A DNA stretch of 64,000 nucleotides. Origin: [Zimmermannella] alba NBRC 15616 (GTDB lineage: Bacteria > Actinomycetota > Actinomycetes > Actinomycetales > Microbacteriaceae). The stretch is from NCBI RefSeq assembly GCF_001570905.1, contig NZ_BCSO01000007.1, positions 45,408-109,407 on the forward strand. Direction: 5' to 3'. Positions 49,366 to 57,040 of this stretch are shown one piece after another. The translations under genes and the position numbers were made by a program. The first letter of the stretch is position 1, and each line of letters opens with the position of its first letter. The notes beneath the pieces were generated by a model that searched no databases, was not told the origin of the DNA, and saw only the letters and a list, made by a program, of their open reading frames with translations.

Positions 49366-50165
49366 CGAGCACGGACCAGCTCAGCTCGACACCGCCCGGG
49401 TTCCTTGCCCGATTGAACCCGGTGACACCGTTCCTCGCGTCAATCCTGTTCACGACGCCGCTCTTGACCACGATCGACTGGGGGAGTGCCCTCATCGGGA
49501 TCGGCTTCACGGTGTTGCTCATCCTGGCTGCGCGCGTGAGCATTATGAGCGTGCTGCGGCGGACGTGGCCGATCCTCTTCGCTGCGCCGTTTGCCGGGCT
49601 CAGCATCCTCCTCTATGGCGAGCCGGGCGGCACTATCTACTGGCAGTGGTGGATCGCTCGCATTTCCGACCAATCAATCGACCTCGCGCTCGGGATGTCG
49701 CTGCGAGTGCTCGCAATCGGTGTGCCGACGCTCGTCATGGTGGCGGGCATCGAGGCGACCCGCTTGGCCGACAGTCTCGCGCTCGTGCTCAAGCTGCCGG
49801 CCCGCTTCGTGCTTGGCGCGCTCGCGGGCTTCCGGCTCTTCGCCGTGTTTGTGGAGGACTGGACCTCGCTCACGCAGGCCCGTCGCGCGCGCGGGCTCGG
49901 CGATGACGGCAAACTCCGCGGCTTCTTCACGATGGCCTTTGCGCTCCTCGTGCTCGCGCTCCGTCGCGGCGGTCATCTTGCGACCGCGATGGAAGCCCGT
50001 GCCTTCGGCGGAGGCCCGCGCAGCTGGGCGCGCAGCTCTCGGCTCGGTGCGATCGACTGGGTTTTCCTGGCCATTGCCCTCGGCGCTGGCATCGCGTGCA
50101 TCGTGATCGCCATGCTCATGGGCACGTATCACTTGGTGGGGAGCGGCTTTGACCAAGCAATCTGA
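49362..50165 (+). CDS. ykoC: ECF transporter transmembrane coupling protein (EcfT, YkoC-like)
   Basis: 267 residues. Hydrophobic helices near the N-terminus and at the C-terminus flank a cytoplasmic coupling region. The Ala-Arg-Gly motifs typical of EcfT are visible as LTQARRARGLGDDG and the later MEARAFGGGPR. The start overlaps ykoD (ATGA) and the end overlaps the small kinase by 17 nt. It links the ATPase to the S component YkoE. Confidence 0.93.
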   Translation: MTSTDQLSSTPPGFLARLNPVTPFLASILFTTPLLTTIDWGSALIGIGFTVLLILAARVSIMSVLRRTWPILFAAPFAGLSILLYGEPGGTIYWQWWIARISDQSIDLALGMSLRVLAIGVPTLVMVAGIEATRLADSLALVLKLPARFVLGALAGFRLFAVFVEDWTSLTQARRARGLGDDGKLRGFFTMAFALLVLALRRGGHLATAMEARAFGGGPRSWARSSRLGAIDWVFLAIALGAGIACIVIAMLMGTYHLVGSGFDQAI

Positions 50166-50700
50166 GCCAACACGCATCATCGCGATCGACGGGCGCTCTG
50201 GCGCGGGCAAGTCGACCCTCGCGGCTAGCGTCGCCCGCGAACTTGGCGCGCAGCTCATCCACATGGATGCGCTCTACCCGGGGTGGCACGGCCTTGACGC
50301 TGGCGCAGCGCTCGTCGTGGACCACGTACTTGAGCCGCTGCGTCGCGGCGAGGCCGCAACGTGGCCGAGCTGGGACTGGCATCGGAGCGAGCCGGGCCCC
50401 AAGCTCGCCGCGCATCCGGGCGGCGTTGTGGTTCTTGAGGGATGCGGATCATTGACGGCTGCGTCGGCACCCTTGCTTGACGTACGTGTGTGGCTCGAGC
50501 TTGGCGAAGATGTACGACGGGATCGTGCCGAAGCGCGGGATGGTACGAGCGACCAGTGGTGGGAGCTTTGGCGCATCCAGGAGGAGGCTCTGATCGCTCG
50601 CGAAGACCCCCGTTCGCTTGCCGAGCTTGTGCTCGATGCGCGAGCTAGTCAGACGGAGCTGGCCCGGCGCGTGCTGCAGGAGGTCACACGCCGCGGATGA
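50149..50700 (+). CDS. small P-loop kinase-like protein (uridine kinase superfamily)
   Basis: 183 residues from TTG 50149, with a GGGGAG site 5 nt before it. Walker A is IIAIDGRSGAGKSTLA near the N-terminus, with an Asp (HMDALYPGWHG) in the position of the catalytic acid of nucleoside kinases. EGCGS and VWLELGEDVRRDRAEARD give the lid-type arginines. It overlaps ykoC by 17 nt, so it belongs to the thiamine-precursor operon; phosphorylation of an imported pyrimidine or related compound is an inference. The family is commonly annotated as an AAA or uridine kinase-like ATP-binding protein. Confidence 0.75.
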   Translation: MTKQSEPTRIIAIDGRSGAGKSTLAASVARELGAQLIHMDALYPGWHGLDAGAALVVDHVLEPLRRGEAATWPSWDWHRSEPGPKLAAHPGGVVVLEGCGSLTAASAPLLDVRVWLELGEDVRRDRAEARDGTSDQWWELWRIQEEALIAREDPRSLAELVLDARASQTELARRVLQEVTRRG

Positions 50701-50726
50701 CGTCGGCGCTCGGTGTGTGTGAGTGT

Positions 50727-51074
50727 TTAGCCCCAGCCGAGCTCGTGCACTCGCTCTTCATCGATGCCGTAGTAGTGCGCGATCTCGTGGACGAGGGTCG
50801 TGTGCACTTCGTCGCGGAGCTCTTCTTCTGTCTCGCAGACCGCGAGGTGTGGTTCCCGGTAGACGATGATTCGGTCGGGGAGTTCCCCGAAGCCGTACTG
50901 GCCGCGCTCGGTGAGTGCGATGCCCTCGTAGAGTCCGAGGAGATCGAGCGACCCGTCCTCGGGGCGGTCCTCGACGACGAAGATGAGGTTCTCGAGTCCC
51001 TCAAACATCTCGTCGGGTAGCTCATCGAGCTCCTCGACGACGAGCCTTTCGAATGCCTCGCGCTCCATCTCCAC
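50727..51074 (-). CDS. zincin-like metallopeptidase family protein (DUF1025-type)
   Basis: 115 residues from GTG 51074, preferred because AGGA lies 5 nt upstream; ATG 51068 is possible. The C-terminus carries a zinc-site motif HEIAHYYGIDEERVHELGW, in which HExxH and a later Glu are the ligands of MTD-type minimal zincins (PF06262). The N-terminal helix FERLVVEELDELPDEMF is typical. The family adopts a small metallopeptidase fold, but no substrate is known. Convergent with the kinase gene (26 nt apart); upstream lies the tRNA-His terminator and attL. Confidence 0.85.
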   Translation of the reverse strand: MEMEREAFERLVVEELDELPDEMFEGLENLIFVVEDRPEDGSLDLLGLYEGIALTERGQYGFGELPDRIIVYREPHLAVCETEEELRDEVHTTLVHEIAHYYGIDEERVHELGWG

Positions 51075-51125
51075 ACCGCCATCCTGCCAGCTTGCCCGGC
51101 AGCGAGGAACTGGGGCCAATGCGAA

Positions 51126-51161
51126 AAGCCCCGGCCCGAGATGATCTCGGAACCGGGGCCT
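51126..51161 (-). terminator. chromosomal tRNA-His terminator, now cut off from the tRNA by the island
   Basis: A hairpin GCCCCGGCCCGAG with CTCGGAACCGGGGC (arms about 51128-51140 and 51146-51159) overlaps the left end of the 40-bp direct repeat. In the pre-insertion chromosome it would lie directly behind tRNA-His; the island has replaced it with its own hairpin at 57610-57652. It now stands upstream of the zincin-like gene. Confidence 0.7.
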
Positions 51162-51193
51162 TCACATTGGGGTGAGTAACGGGGCTTGAACCC
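51154..51193. repeat. attL, 40-bp direct repeat of the tRNA-His 3' end
   Basis: Identical to 57644-57683 over 40 nt, starting CGGGGCCTTCACATTGG and ending GGGGCTTGAACCC. The sequences diverge immediately on both sides (51194 C against 57684 G). This copy carries only the 3' third of the tRNA and is not a functional tRNA gene. Confidence 0.9.
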
Positions 51194-51345
51194 CTACAGG
51201 CAGCCGCATGAATACGCGGAACTTTGCTGTTATCCCTGATCAGACGAAGGAACACGACCCCCTTGGATCAGCCTTGATCCTGGTGAATCTCGCATGGATG
51301 TGCTCAAAATGTGCTCACGAAACGGGGCAGCGATAGCATCAGGCC

Positions 51346-51744
51346 ATGGCCAGGAATCAAGTCGGCGACGGGGAGATGTGGACCGCCGATGAAGCTACGG
51401 TGGTGCGCGACGGCAAACGGATCGGTTTGGGCCGCATCGCTGACCTACCGGAAGATGAATGGCGCGCGTGGGCACTCGATCGCACCGCCAATCCCGAACT
51501 CGATCCCTTCATTAACTGGGTGATCCTGAACTCATCAGAGCCGCGCGTCACTGCAGACGGAATCTGGACTTGGAGCGAGGGACACGCCTTGGTCTCAGCC
51601 TGCGAGGTCGTCAATGCAGAACGACTCCGACCCCCTGCAGCACTCTTTCAACCAGCTGAAGCCGAATGGCGTCGCTATTGGGATCGAGATAACTGGTGGT
51701 TACGCGGACACATTGCAGAGGTATGGCCGCTCCTCGAGTGGTGA
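51346..51744 (+). CDS. hypothetical protein in the tRNA-His island
   Basis: 132 residues, no signal peptide or membrane helix. It is acidic and rich in Trp (at least ten), with blocks such as MWTADEATVVRDGKRIGLGRI and AEWRRYWDRDNWWLRGH. I do not recognise a family. The first gene behind attL. It may be a real element-encoded protein because the reading frame is intact and codon use is regular, but no Shine-Dalgarno is evident. Confidence 0.6.
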   Translation: MARNQVGDGEMWTADEATVVRDGKRIGLGRIADLPEDEWRAWALDRTANPELDPFINWVILNSSEPRVTADGIWTWSEGHALVSACEVVNAERLRPPAALFQPAEAEWRRYWDRDNWWLRGHIAEVWPLLEW

Positions 51745-51786
51745 TGATCTGCAGACTGGGTCGTTCCTGGCTGGTATAACTGGCGC

Positions 51787-52329
51787 ATGGATTGGGCATC
51801 TCTCATCGTCGCAGTTGGCTCGTTTGGTTTCGCGTGGCTCTCTTGGCGTCAGGCGAAGAAATCAGCCCAGGCTGCAAAAGAATCTGCTGCTGATGCAGCG
51901 AGGACAGCAAAGGCAACCGAGGAAACCAGTGTCCATGCAGAACGTCAGGTTGCGCTCGCAGTTGAGCGAAACGATGTCCATTGGGACGTTTCTTGGGTGC
52001 GTCCTGGTGTCGCCAACGTCAAGAACGAGGGGATGGACGATGCTCTAGACGTTCGGGTAGTCCTGACTGTTGATGGAGAGCTCTGCGAACACAGGGCTGA
52101 GACGGTACCTGCTGGTTCTTTCTTTTCTGTTGAGCATGAAACGGCAGCCCGTCTTGTCATTCAGGACGAAATAGAACGTGCACGCGAGACCGAGACTCAC
52201 AATCAATTTTCTGTCTTCGTCTCGCCTCTCGAAGGGTATTCGACCTATTGGCGCATTAGCTGGCGGACGCCCCTTGGGCGGCACCATGAGGTCGAAGGGA
52301 AACACCCCTTTGACAGCCTTCTGCCATGA
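51787..52329 (+). CDS. hypothetical membrane-anchored protein in the tRNA-His island
   Basis: 180 residues. A single N-terminal hydrophobic helix (about 3-20; WASLIVAVGSFGFAWLSW) is followed by an Ala/Lys/Glu-rich helix likely to be a short coiled coil (about 22-60). The C-terminal domain (about 62-180) has alternating beta-strand character (VRVVLTVDGELCEHRAETVPAG). Proteins of this layout are common in phages and islands, with unknown roles. A strong terminator overlaps its stop codon. Confidence 0.6.
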   Translation: MDWASLIVAVGSFGFAWLSWRQAKKSAQAAKESAADAARTAKATEETSVHAERQVALAVERNDVHWDVSWVRPGVANVKNEGMDDALDVRVVLTVDGELCEHRAETVPAGSFFSVEHETAARLVIQDEIERARETETHNQFSVFVSPLEGYSTYWRISWRTPLGRHHEVEGKHPFDSLLP

Positions 52330-52370
52330 GCGAGTGCCCGCCTGCTGGCATTTGCAGGCGGGCACTCGCT
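52329..52370 (+). terminator. strong terminator after the 51787 gene
   Basis: A perfect 17-nt stem (52329-52345 with 52354-52370; arm AGCGAGTGCCCGCCTGC) and an 8-nt loop. The left arm starts on the last base of the stop codon. The following 122 nt up to the terminase gene hold no gene that I can see. Confidence 0.9.
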
Positions 52371-52492
52371 TGGGCGCTGGTCGGGTCTACAGGCCGAACG
52401 GTCCCCTCACCGTCCATCCATTCCCGGCCACCGTGCAAACACCGGCCCCGGGTGAGGTTGACGCCCAAACCGACAACAGTGTCGGCAGTCAA

Positions 52493-52942
52493 CTAGCCAC
52501 TCACGAGTTTCAAACGAGAACGAGCAGACGAAGACGACCGGCTCACCTCGGACGGCTGCACGTCGTCCACGATCACCCAGCGATGCCGAGCCATACCCGA
52601 CGACGAGAGCCCCAGCTCCTCGCCCATACGAAGGACAACCGTCCGGTCAGCAGCAGACGCACCCTCGTCGAGCGAACGCTCGAGCGCGAGCACATACAGG
52701 CCAACGGCAGTCCCAAGCTGCAGACGCTGCCACTCCACTGCCTGAGGCAAACGCCACAAGCGACGCCACTCAGCACGCCCCCACTCCGACAACTCGACCG
52801 GCAACGGCCAGACAGGCACGCGACCCTTCCGGCCAGCCGCTGGCAGCGCCGTCCACTCAATCCCGCGCCGCTCCGAACGAAGCGAATTCGGATCAGCCGG
52901 GCGACCACCACGGCCATGAGCTCCACGAGGCACGAAAACCAC
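52493..52942 (-). CDS. phage terminase small subunit-like protein
   Basis: 149 residues from GTG 52942 (GTG 52933 is an alternative). The start GRGGRPADPNSLRSERRG, the middle PVWPLPVELSEWGRAEWRRLWRLPQAVEWQR and the C-terminal LGLSSSGMARHRWVI block match actinobacterial phage terminase small subunits: GRP-x-D start, W--LW--PQA and a LGL-x-P region. It would recognise DNA for packaging. The large subunit and portal are absent. It lies directly beside the metal-resistance cassette, which interrupts the order of phage genes. Confidence 0.72.
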   Translation of the reverse strand: MVFVPRGAHGRGGRPADPNSLRSERRGIEWTALPAAGRKGRVPVWPLPVELSEWGRAEWRRLWRLPQAVEWQRLQLGTAVGLYVLALERSLDEGASAADRTVVLRMGEELGLSSSGMARHRWVIVDDVQPSEVSRSSSSARSRLKLVSG

Positions 52943-52962
52943 CGATTCTGGGCGGTGCCACT

Positions 52963-52989
52963 AGTACATCAATTGCTGTACAGTACATC
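52963..52989. promoter_or_regulatory. putative operator/promoter of the cmtR-like gene
   Basis: The direct repeat AGTACATC occurs at 52963-52970 and 52982-52989, with a self-complementary CTGTACAG at 52976-52983 between and overlapping. It ends 2 nt before the ATG of the ArsR-family gene. Position and symmetry fit autoregulation by a CmtR-type repressor; binding is inferred. Confidence 0.5.
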
Positions 52990-52991
52990 GT

Positions 52992-53360
52992 ATGATGAAT
53001 ATTGAATCACGGATCGATGCGATGAACCGGCTTGGCCGCGCCATGGCCGACCCCACCCGGTCACGCATCCTCCTGTCCTTGCTGCACGAACCCGGATACC
53101 CAGCGGAACTTGCCCAGGCCCTGGGACTGAGCCGCGCCAACGTTTCCAACCATTTGACTTGCCTGCGCGGCTGCGGAATTGTCGTGGCGAAAATGGAAGG
53201 CCGCAAAACCCGGTACGAAATCACCGATCCTCACCTCACCACCGCCCTGAGCGCCCTGGTTGACGTGACGTTGGCCGTCGATGATCAAGTACCTTGCCTG
53301 GACTCTTCCTGCCCTGACTGCGCCACCAGCGCCGATCGAGAACACGGGGAGCAAGCATGA
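52992..53360 (+). CDS. cmtR: ArsR/SmtB family metal sensor, CmtR-like
   Basis: 122 residues. A winged-helix repressor (DPTRSRILLSLLHEPGYPAELAQALGLSRANVSNHLTCLRGCGIV). The recognition helix carries two cysteines (HLTCLRGC), which match the Cys57/Cys61-type Cd(II)/Pb(II) ligands of mycobacterial CmtR, and a third cysteine near DDQVPCLDSSC may complete the site. Cd or Pb binding would release the operator. The ATG is followed 3 nt later by another, so the start could be 52995. The stop overlaps the start of the ATPase gene (ATGA). Confidence 0.88.
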   Translation: MMNIESRIDAMNRLGRAMADPTRSRILLSLLHEPGYPAELAQALGLSRANVSNHLTCLRGCGIVVAKMEGRKTRYEITDPHLTTALSALVDVTLAVDDQVPCLDSSCPDCATSADREHGEQA

Positions 53361-55297
53361 GTTCCGCCTGCGGTTGCGATTCACCGGAACCCACCGAAGA
53401 ATTCGAAGAGGAACTGCCCTGGTGGCGGGATTGGCACGTGCTCGTCCCCATAGCCTCAGGCGTTTTCTTCCTCGCTGGGCTCGTCCTTGAATGGAGCACC
53501 CACGGCGAAAGCGCCGCCATCGTGGCCTTGGCGCTGTTTTGGATCGGCCTGCTGCTGGGCGCTTTTACCTTTGTGCCCGGCGCCCTGCGAAACCTGTTCA
53601 CGAAACGGAAACTCGGCATTGGGCTGCTGATGACCATCAGCGCCACCGGTGCGGTCATCCTCGGATATATCGAAGAAGCCGCAGCCCTGGCATTCCTGTA
53701 TTCCATTGCCGAAGCCCTGGAAGACAAAGCCATGGACAGGGCACGCTCGGGCCTGCGCTCTTTGTTGAAGCTCGTCCCGGAAACGGCCACCGTCATCCGT
53801 GACGACGCACCGGTCGTGGTCAGTGCAGCAGAGATCAAGATTGGCGATGCCCTGCGCGTGAAGCCTGGTGAACGCTTGGCAACCGATGGCGTGGTCAGCC
53901 AAGGATCAAGCAGCTTGGACACCTCCGCTATCACGGGGGAATCAATTCCCGTCGAAGTAACCGTAGGCGACCAGGTTGCTGCTGGTTCCATCAATTCATC
54001 CGGCGCGCTAGTAGTCACTGCAACGGCAAACGGCACGGACAACTCCCTGACCACGTTGGTGAGCCTGGTCGAGCAAGCCCAGTCGGAACGTGGCGAACGG
54101 GCACGGCTCGCTGACCGCATTGCCCGCCCGCTGGTTCCCGGTGTCATCGTCCTGGCCGTACTGGTTGCTGTGCTTGGAGCGATCTTCGGCGATCCCGAAA
54201 CCTGGATCACCCGCGCACTGATCGTGCTGGTCGCAGCCTCGCCTTGCGCGATGGCCATCGCTGTTCCTGTCACCGTTGTTTCCGCCATTGGAGCTGCCAG
54301 CAAGTTCGGTGTCATCATCAAAAGCGGAGCAGCCTTCGAACGGCTTGGTTCCCTGCGCCGCATCGCGGTAGATAAAACTGGAACGCTCACACGCAATCAG
54401 CCAGTGGTCACGCAAATCCAGACCGTTGATGATTCGACTCGCGAAGAGGTGCTCGCCGTTGCTGCCGCCCTGGAACAGCACAGCACCCACCCTCTAGCTA
54501 CGGCCATCACCGCAGCAGTACCCGCGATCCCGGAGGCAGCGGCGGTTAACGAAGAGTCAGGACACGGCATTACCGGCGTCCTGGATGGTGTTCAGGTCGG
54601 GGTCGGCAGTCCTCGATGGATTGCCCCAGGATCGCTTGCTTCCGCTGTTGAATCCATGGAGGCCTCCGGGCAAACCTGCGTCATGGTCACCCGTGCAGAG
54701 CAGGTCATTGGCGTGATCGGCGTGCGCGATGAACTACGCCCTGAAGCCGCTGAGGCAATTCGAGACCTGCATAACCAGGGAATCGACGTGGTGATGCTCA
54801 CCGGCGATAACTCCCGTACTGCCCACGCGCTGGCTTCAACCGCCGGTATAGACACCGTTCATGCCGAACTGCGACCTGAAGACAAGGCCCGTGAAATCGC
54901 TTCGTCGGTGCAACAGGTTCCTACAGGGATGATCGGTGACGGGATCAACGATGCCCCTGCCTTGGCTAGCGCTACCGTGGGGATTGCGATGGGTGCTACC
55001 GGTGCCGATGCCGCCATAGAATCAGCCGACGTAGCCTTCACCGGCCATGACTTGAGACTGATCCCGCAAGCCTTGTCCCATGCCCGACGGGGCCGAGCGA
55101 TCATGAATCAGAACATCGTCCTGTCAATGGCGATCATCGTTGTCCTGCTGCCCTTGGCTATTACCGGAGTGCTTGGATTAGCCGCGGTAGTGCTGGTTCA
55201 CGAGGTCGCAGAAGTCATCGTGATTGCCAACGGCCTTCGTGCTGCCCGTATCCACCGCAAGCAGCTCACCCAGCAGCCGGGCAACGTCCTGCACTAG
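53357..55297 (+). CDS. heavy-metal translocating P1B-type ATPase (SPC type)
   Basis: 646 residues. Exports divalent metal ions (Cd, Pb, Co or Zn) using ATP. A Cys-containing N-terminus (SSACGCDSPEP) without an HMA domain is followed by membrane helices, the actuator loop TGESIPVE, the metal-site helix AASPCAMAIAVP, the phosphorylated Asp in DKTGTLTRNQP, the HP motif (STHPLATAI) and the GDGINDAPALASA hinge. The metal motif reads SPC rather than CPC, and the last helix reads HEVAEVIVIANGLR, which places it near the P1B-4/CtpD-CtpG group. Regulated by the cmtR-like repressor upstream, translated by an ATGA overlap. Confidence 0.92.
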   Translation: MSSACGCDSPEPTEEFEEELPWWRDWHVLVPIASGVFFLAGLVLEWSTHGESAAIVALALFWIGLLLGAFTFVPGALRNLFTKRKLGIGLLMTISATGAVILGYIEEAAALAFLYSIAEALEDKAMDRARSGLRSLLKLVPETATVIRDDAPVVVSAAEIKIGDALRVKPGERLATDGVVSQGSSSLDTSAITGESIPVEVTVGDQVAAGSINSSGALVVTATANGTDNSLTTLVSLVEQAQSERGERARLADRIARPLVPGVIVLAVLVAVLGAIFGDPETWITRALIVLVAASPCAMAIAVPVTVVSAIGAASKFGVIIKSGAAFERLGSLRRIAVDKTGTLTRNQPVVTQIQTVDDSTREEVLAVAAALEQHSTHPLATAITAAVPAIPEAAAVNEESGHGITGVLDGVQVGVGSPRWIAPGSLASAVESMEASGQTCVMVTRAEQVIGVIGVRDELRPEAAEAIRDLHNQGIDVVMLTGDNSRTAHALASTAGIDTVHAELRPEDKAREIASSVQQVPTGMIGDGINDAPALASATVGIAMGATGADAAIESADVAFTGHDLRLIPQALSHARRGRAIMNQNIVLSMAIIVVLLPLAITGVLGLAAVVLVHEVAEVIVIANGLRAARIHRKQLTQQPGNVLH

Positions 55298-55314
55298 CGC
55301 TGGTTTCGTTGCCG

Positions 55315-55363
55315 TTGAAGGCGGGGCACTATTTCCACCGGGAAATTAGCGCCCCGCCTTCAA
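55315..55363 (+). terminator. terminator after the P-type ATPase
   Basis: A 13-nt stem (55315-55327 with 55351-55363; arm TTGAAGGCGGGGC) encloses a loop of 23 nt. Its AT/GC mix differs from chromosomal terminators of this window and marks the end of the resistance cassette. Confidence 0.82.
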
Positions 55364-55628
55364 CCATCTAAAACCAAAGCGGGTGGTGCTGTGCGATGCG
55401 CCATTTTTAACGGTGATAAACCGCCAATTGAAACTAACAGTCATACGCCGGGGATTCCTGGTTCTTGGTTGTCTGGTCAAAACGACCCTTTCTGGAATGT
55501 CTGGTTCATCTCAGACCGGAGAGACCTCCCCGGCGGTAATGGCAGCCAGGTCGCGCGGGGGTCCCTCCCCGGGTGTTTGACGGTGCAGGAGGAGTAACGC
55601 AGGGGTCGCCCCTCCTGCCGGGTCGGCG
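55364..55628. other. intergenic stretch between resistance cassette and capsid gene
   Basis: 265 nt without a gene I can support; only short frames (up to 68 codons) without family features. It contains a hairpin at 55585-55618 with GCAGGAGG/CCTCCTGC arms just beyond the capsid stop, likely the end of the phage transcription unit. The base composition shifts from cassette-like to GC-rich around 55530, so a junction between the two sequence types probably lies here. Confidence 0.5.
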
Positions 55629-56480
55629 TTACGCTGCTGCGAGCTTGATGCGGACGATGGACTTTGCGTGGGGGTAGGCGAAGTCCACCCGGGCGACGCC
55701 TCGGAGCGCTGTCGCGTCGCTGGTGAAGAACACGGATTCATCAGCGCGAACGGTCACGTCTTCACGGACCACGGTGAACACGCGGGTCGAGTCCAGTCCG
55801 TAAATCGTTCCGGCGGGAACAAACGGCGAGGTCTTGAGGGCGACCCCACTAATACGGCGGGTGGCACCCTCGGTCGCGTCGACAGCAAGGAGCGGCTCGT
55901 TGGATCCGGTTTCATGCTTGAGCGCGGCGAGCGTGAGCGCGTCTGCAGGGTTCGCGATGAACGTGTTGAGCGTTGCGCCGATCGTTTTGGCAGCGAACAC
56001 AGCGTTCGTGAAGGGGTCCGCGTTCTCCCACTTCGTGCCTGCGGTGATCGTCGTGATCTCCGTGTCCTTGAACGCGCCGAGGCCCTTGGGCGGTACGCCG
56101 AGGCCGTCGTTCGTGCTCAGGAACGCCTCGTCGATTTTGCGGGCAAGGTCACGAGCAATCGACTCACCAACCACCTGCGAGGCTGCAGGTGAGGAGTCAT
56201 TGACGAGCTCGTTACTGAGCTTCGTGAGCGCTGCGATCTTGCGTGGCTTCGCGATTGCCTCGTCGAGCGTCGCGTCAGATTCCGCGATCTCAGCAAGTTC
56301 AGCGACCCACGAGGTGTTCACATCCTCGGTGATGACGGGAATGTGGAAGGTCGAGTTGTTCGTTCGAACGACGTTCGTGCTCGACATGGCGACGGACATG
56401 GGGACCGTGGTCGCGATGAGGAGCTGACCGAATCCGTTGGGGAGGAAAGCAGACGGGGTTTCAGGCTTTGACATTGCCAT
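55629..56480 (-). CDS. phage major capsid protein (HK97 fold)
   Basis: 283 residues from ATG 56480, with a GGAGA site about 8 nt upstream. Typical features: an N-terminal helix and strand (VPMSVAMSSTNVVRTNNSTFHIPVITED), an E-loop region, a spine helix (SSPAASQVVGESIARDLARKIDEAFL), and the A-domain/C-terminal strand ending RGVARVDFAYPHAKSIVRIKL. The delta domain in front of the capsid fold is absent, as in phages with a separate scaffold; a scaffold remnant is encoded directly upstream. A structural protein of a phage or capsid-encoding satellite. Confidence 0.85.
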   Translation of the reverse strand: MAMSKPETPSAFLPNGFGQLLIATTVPMSVAMSSTNVVRTNNSTFHIPVITEDVNTSWVAELAEIAESDATLDEAIAKPRKIAALTKLSNELVNDSSPAASQVVGESIARDLARKIDEAFLSTNDGLGVPPKGLGAFKDTEITTITAGTKWENADPFTNAVFAAKTIGATLNTFIANPADALTLAALKHETGSNEPLLAVDATEGATRRISGVALKTSPFVPAGTIYGLDSTRVFTVVREDVTVRADESVFFTSDATALRGVARVDFAYPHAKSIVRIKLAAA

Positions 56481-56647
56481 GGGAGATTTCTCCGTTCAGG
56501 TGGCGCGTGAACGCGCATGCGAATGAATGGTTCCGGACGGGGCTCTGCCTCACCGTTCGGGTGCCACCTGGGCTGTCGTGTCGATCAGGGCGGGCACCTG
56601 GCCCGGCATCCTGTTCGACGTTTCTAGGATACCGGGCCGGGTCCGCG

Positions 56648-57040
56648 TTAGGGCTTCTTGAGGAGTCCGTTCCATGACTTTTTCGTGTCACTGCCGACTG
56701 GGAGCCCTTGCGGCCTTGGTCTGCGGATCCTTCAAAGCGGCGGCCCTGGAGTCCGAGGCGGGCTGCGATCTCGCGGGCGGTTGTTTCGACGGCTTCATCG
56801 TTGATGTGGCCTTCATCGTTGAGGAACTGCTCGAGTTCAGCTCCACCGGCCCAGAATCCTTCGGGTTCGTAGCCGAGGGCTTTGACCTGACGGTCGATGA
56901 CGGTTCGGCGGATTGTGTTGAGTTGTTCGGTGAGCTGGTCGCGTTGACCTTCGACTTCGCGGAGCTTGCGGCGGTACTTCGCGGCCTCATTGTTGCCTCG
57001 GTCGTGCATCGTGCCCACAGCATCCTCGCTGGGATCCTGC
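56648..57040 (-). pseudogene. phage scaffold-like protein, frameshifted and truncated
   Basis: On the minus strand, a coding stretch from about 57040 reads a coiled-coil scaffold pattern (GNNEAAKYRRKLREVEGQRDQL) and ends in EIAARLGL at about 56735. The natural C-terminus PVGSDTKKSWNGLLKKP followed by TAA (56648-56650) lies in another frame, so a one-base shift has occurred around 56695-56740. The 5' end runs into the integrase remnant on the opposite strand and has no clear start. Scaffold proteins guide capsid assembly and are made just before the capsid gene, as here. Confidence 0.65.

Noticed and set aside
51154..51193. second tRNA-His gene at attL
   Set aside because: Only the T arm, acceptor 3' strand and CCA are present; the anticodon and D arms are missing. 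It is the attachment-site copy.
52178..53005. 275-residue plus-strand open frame
   Set aside because: It is antisense to the terminase small subunit and crosses a strong terminator hairpin; no family features.
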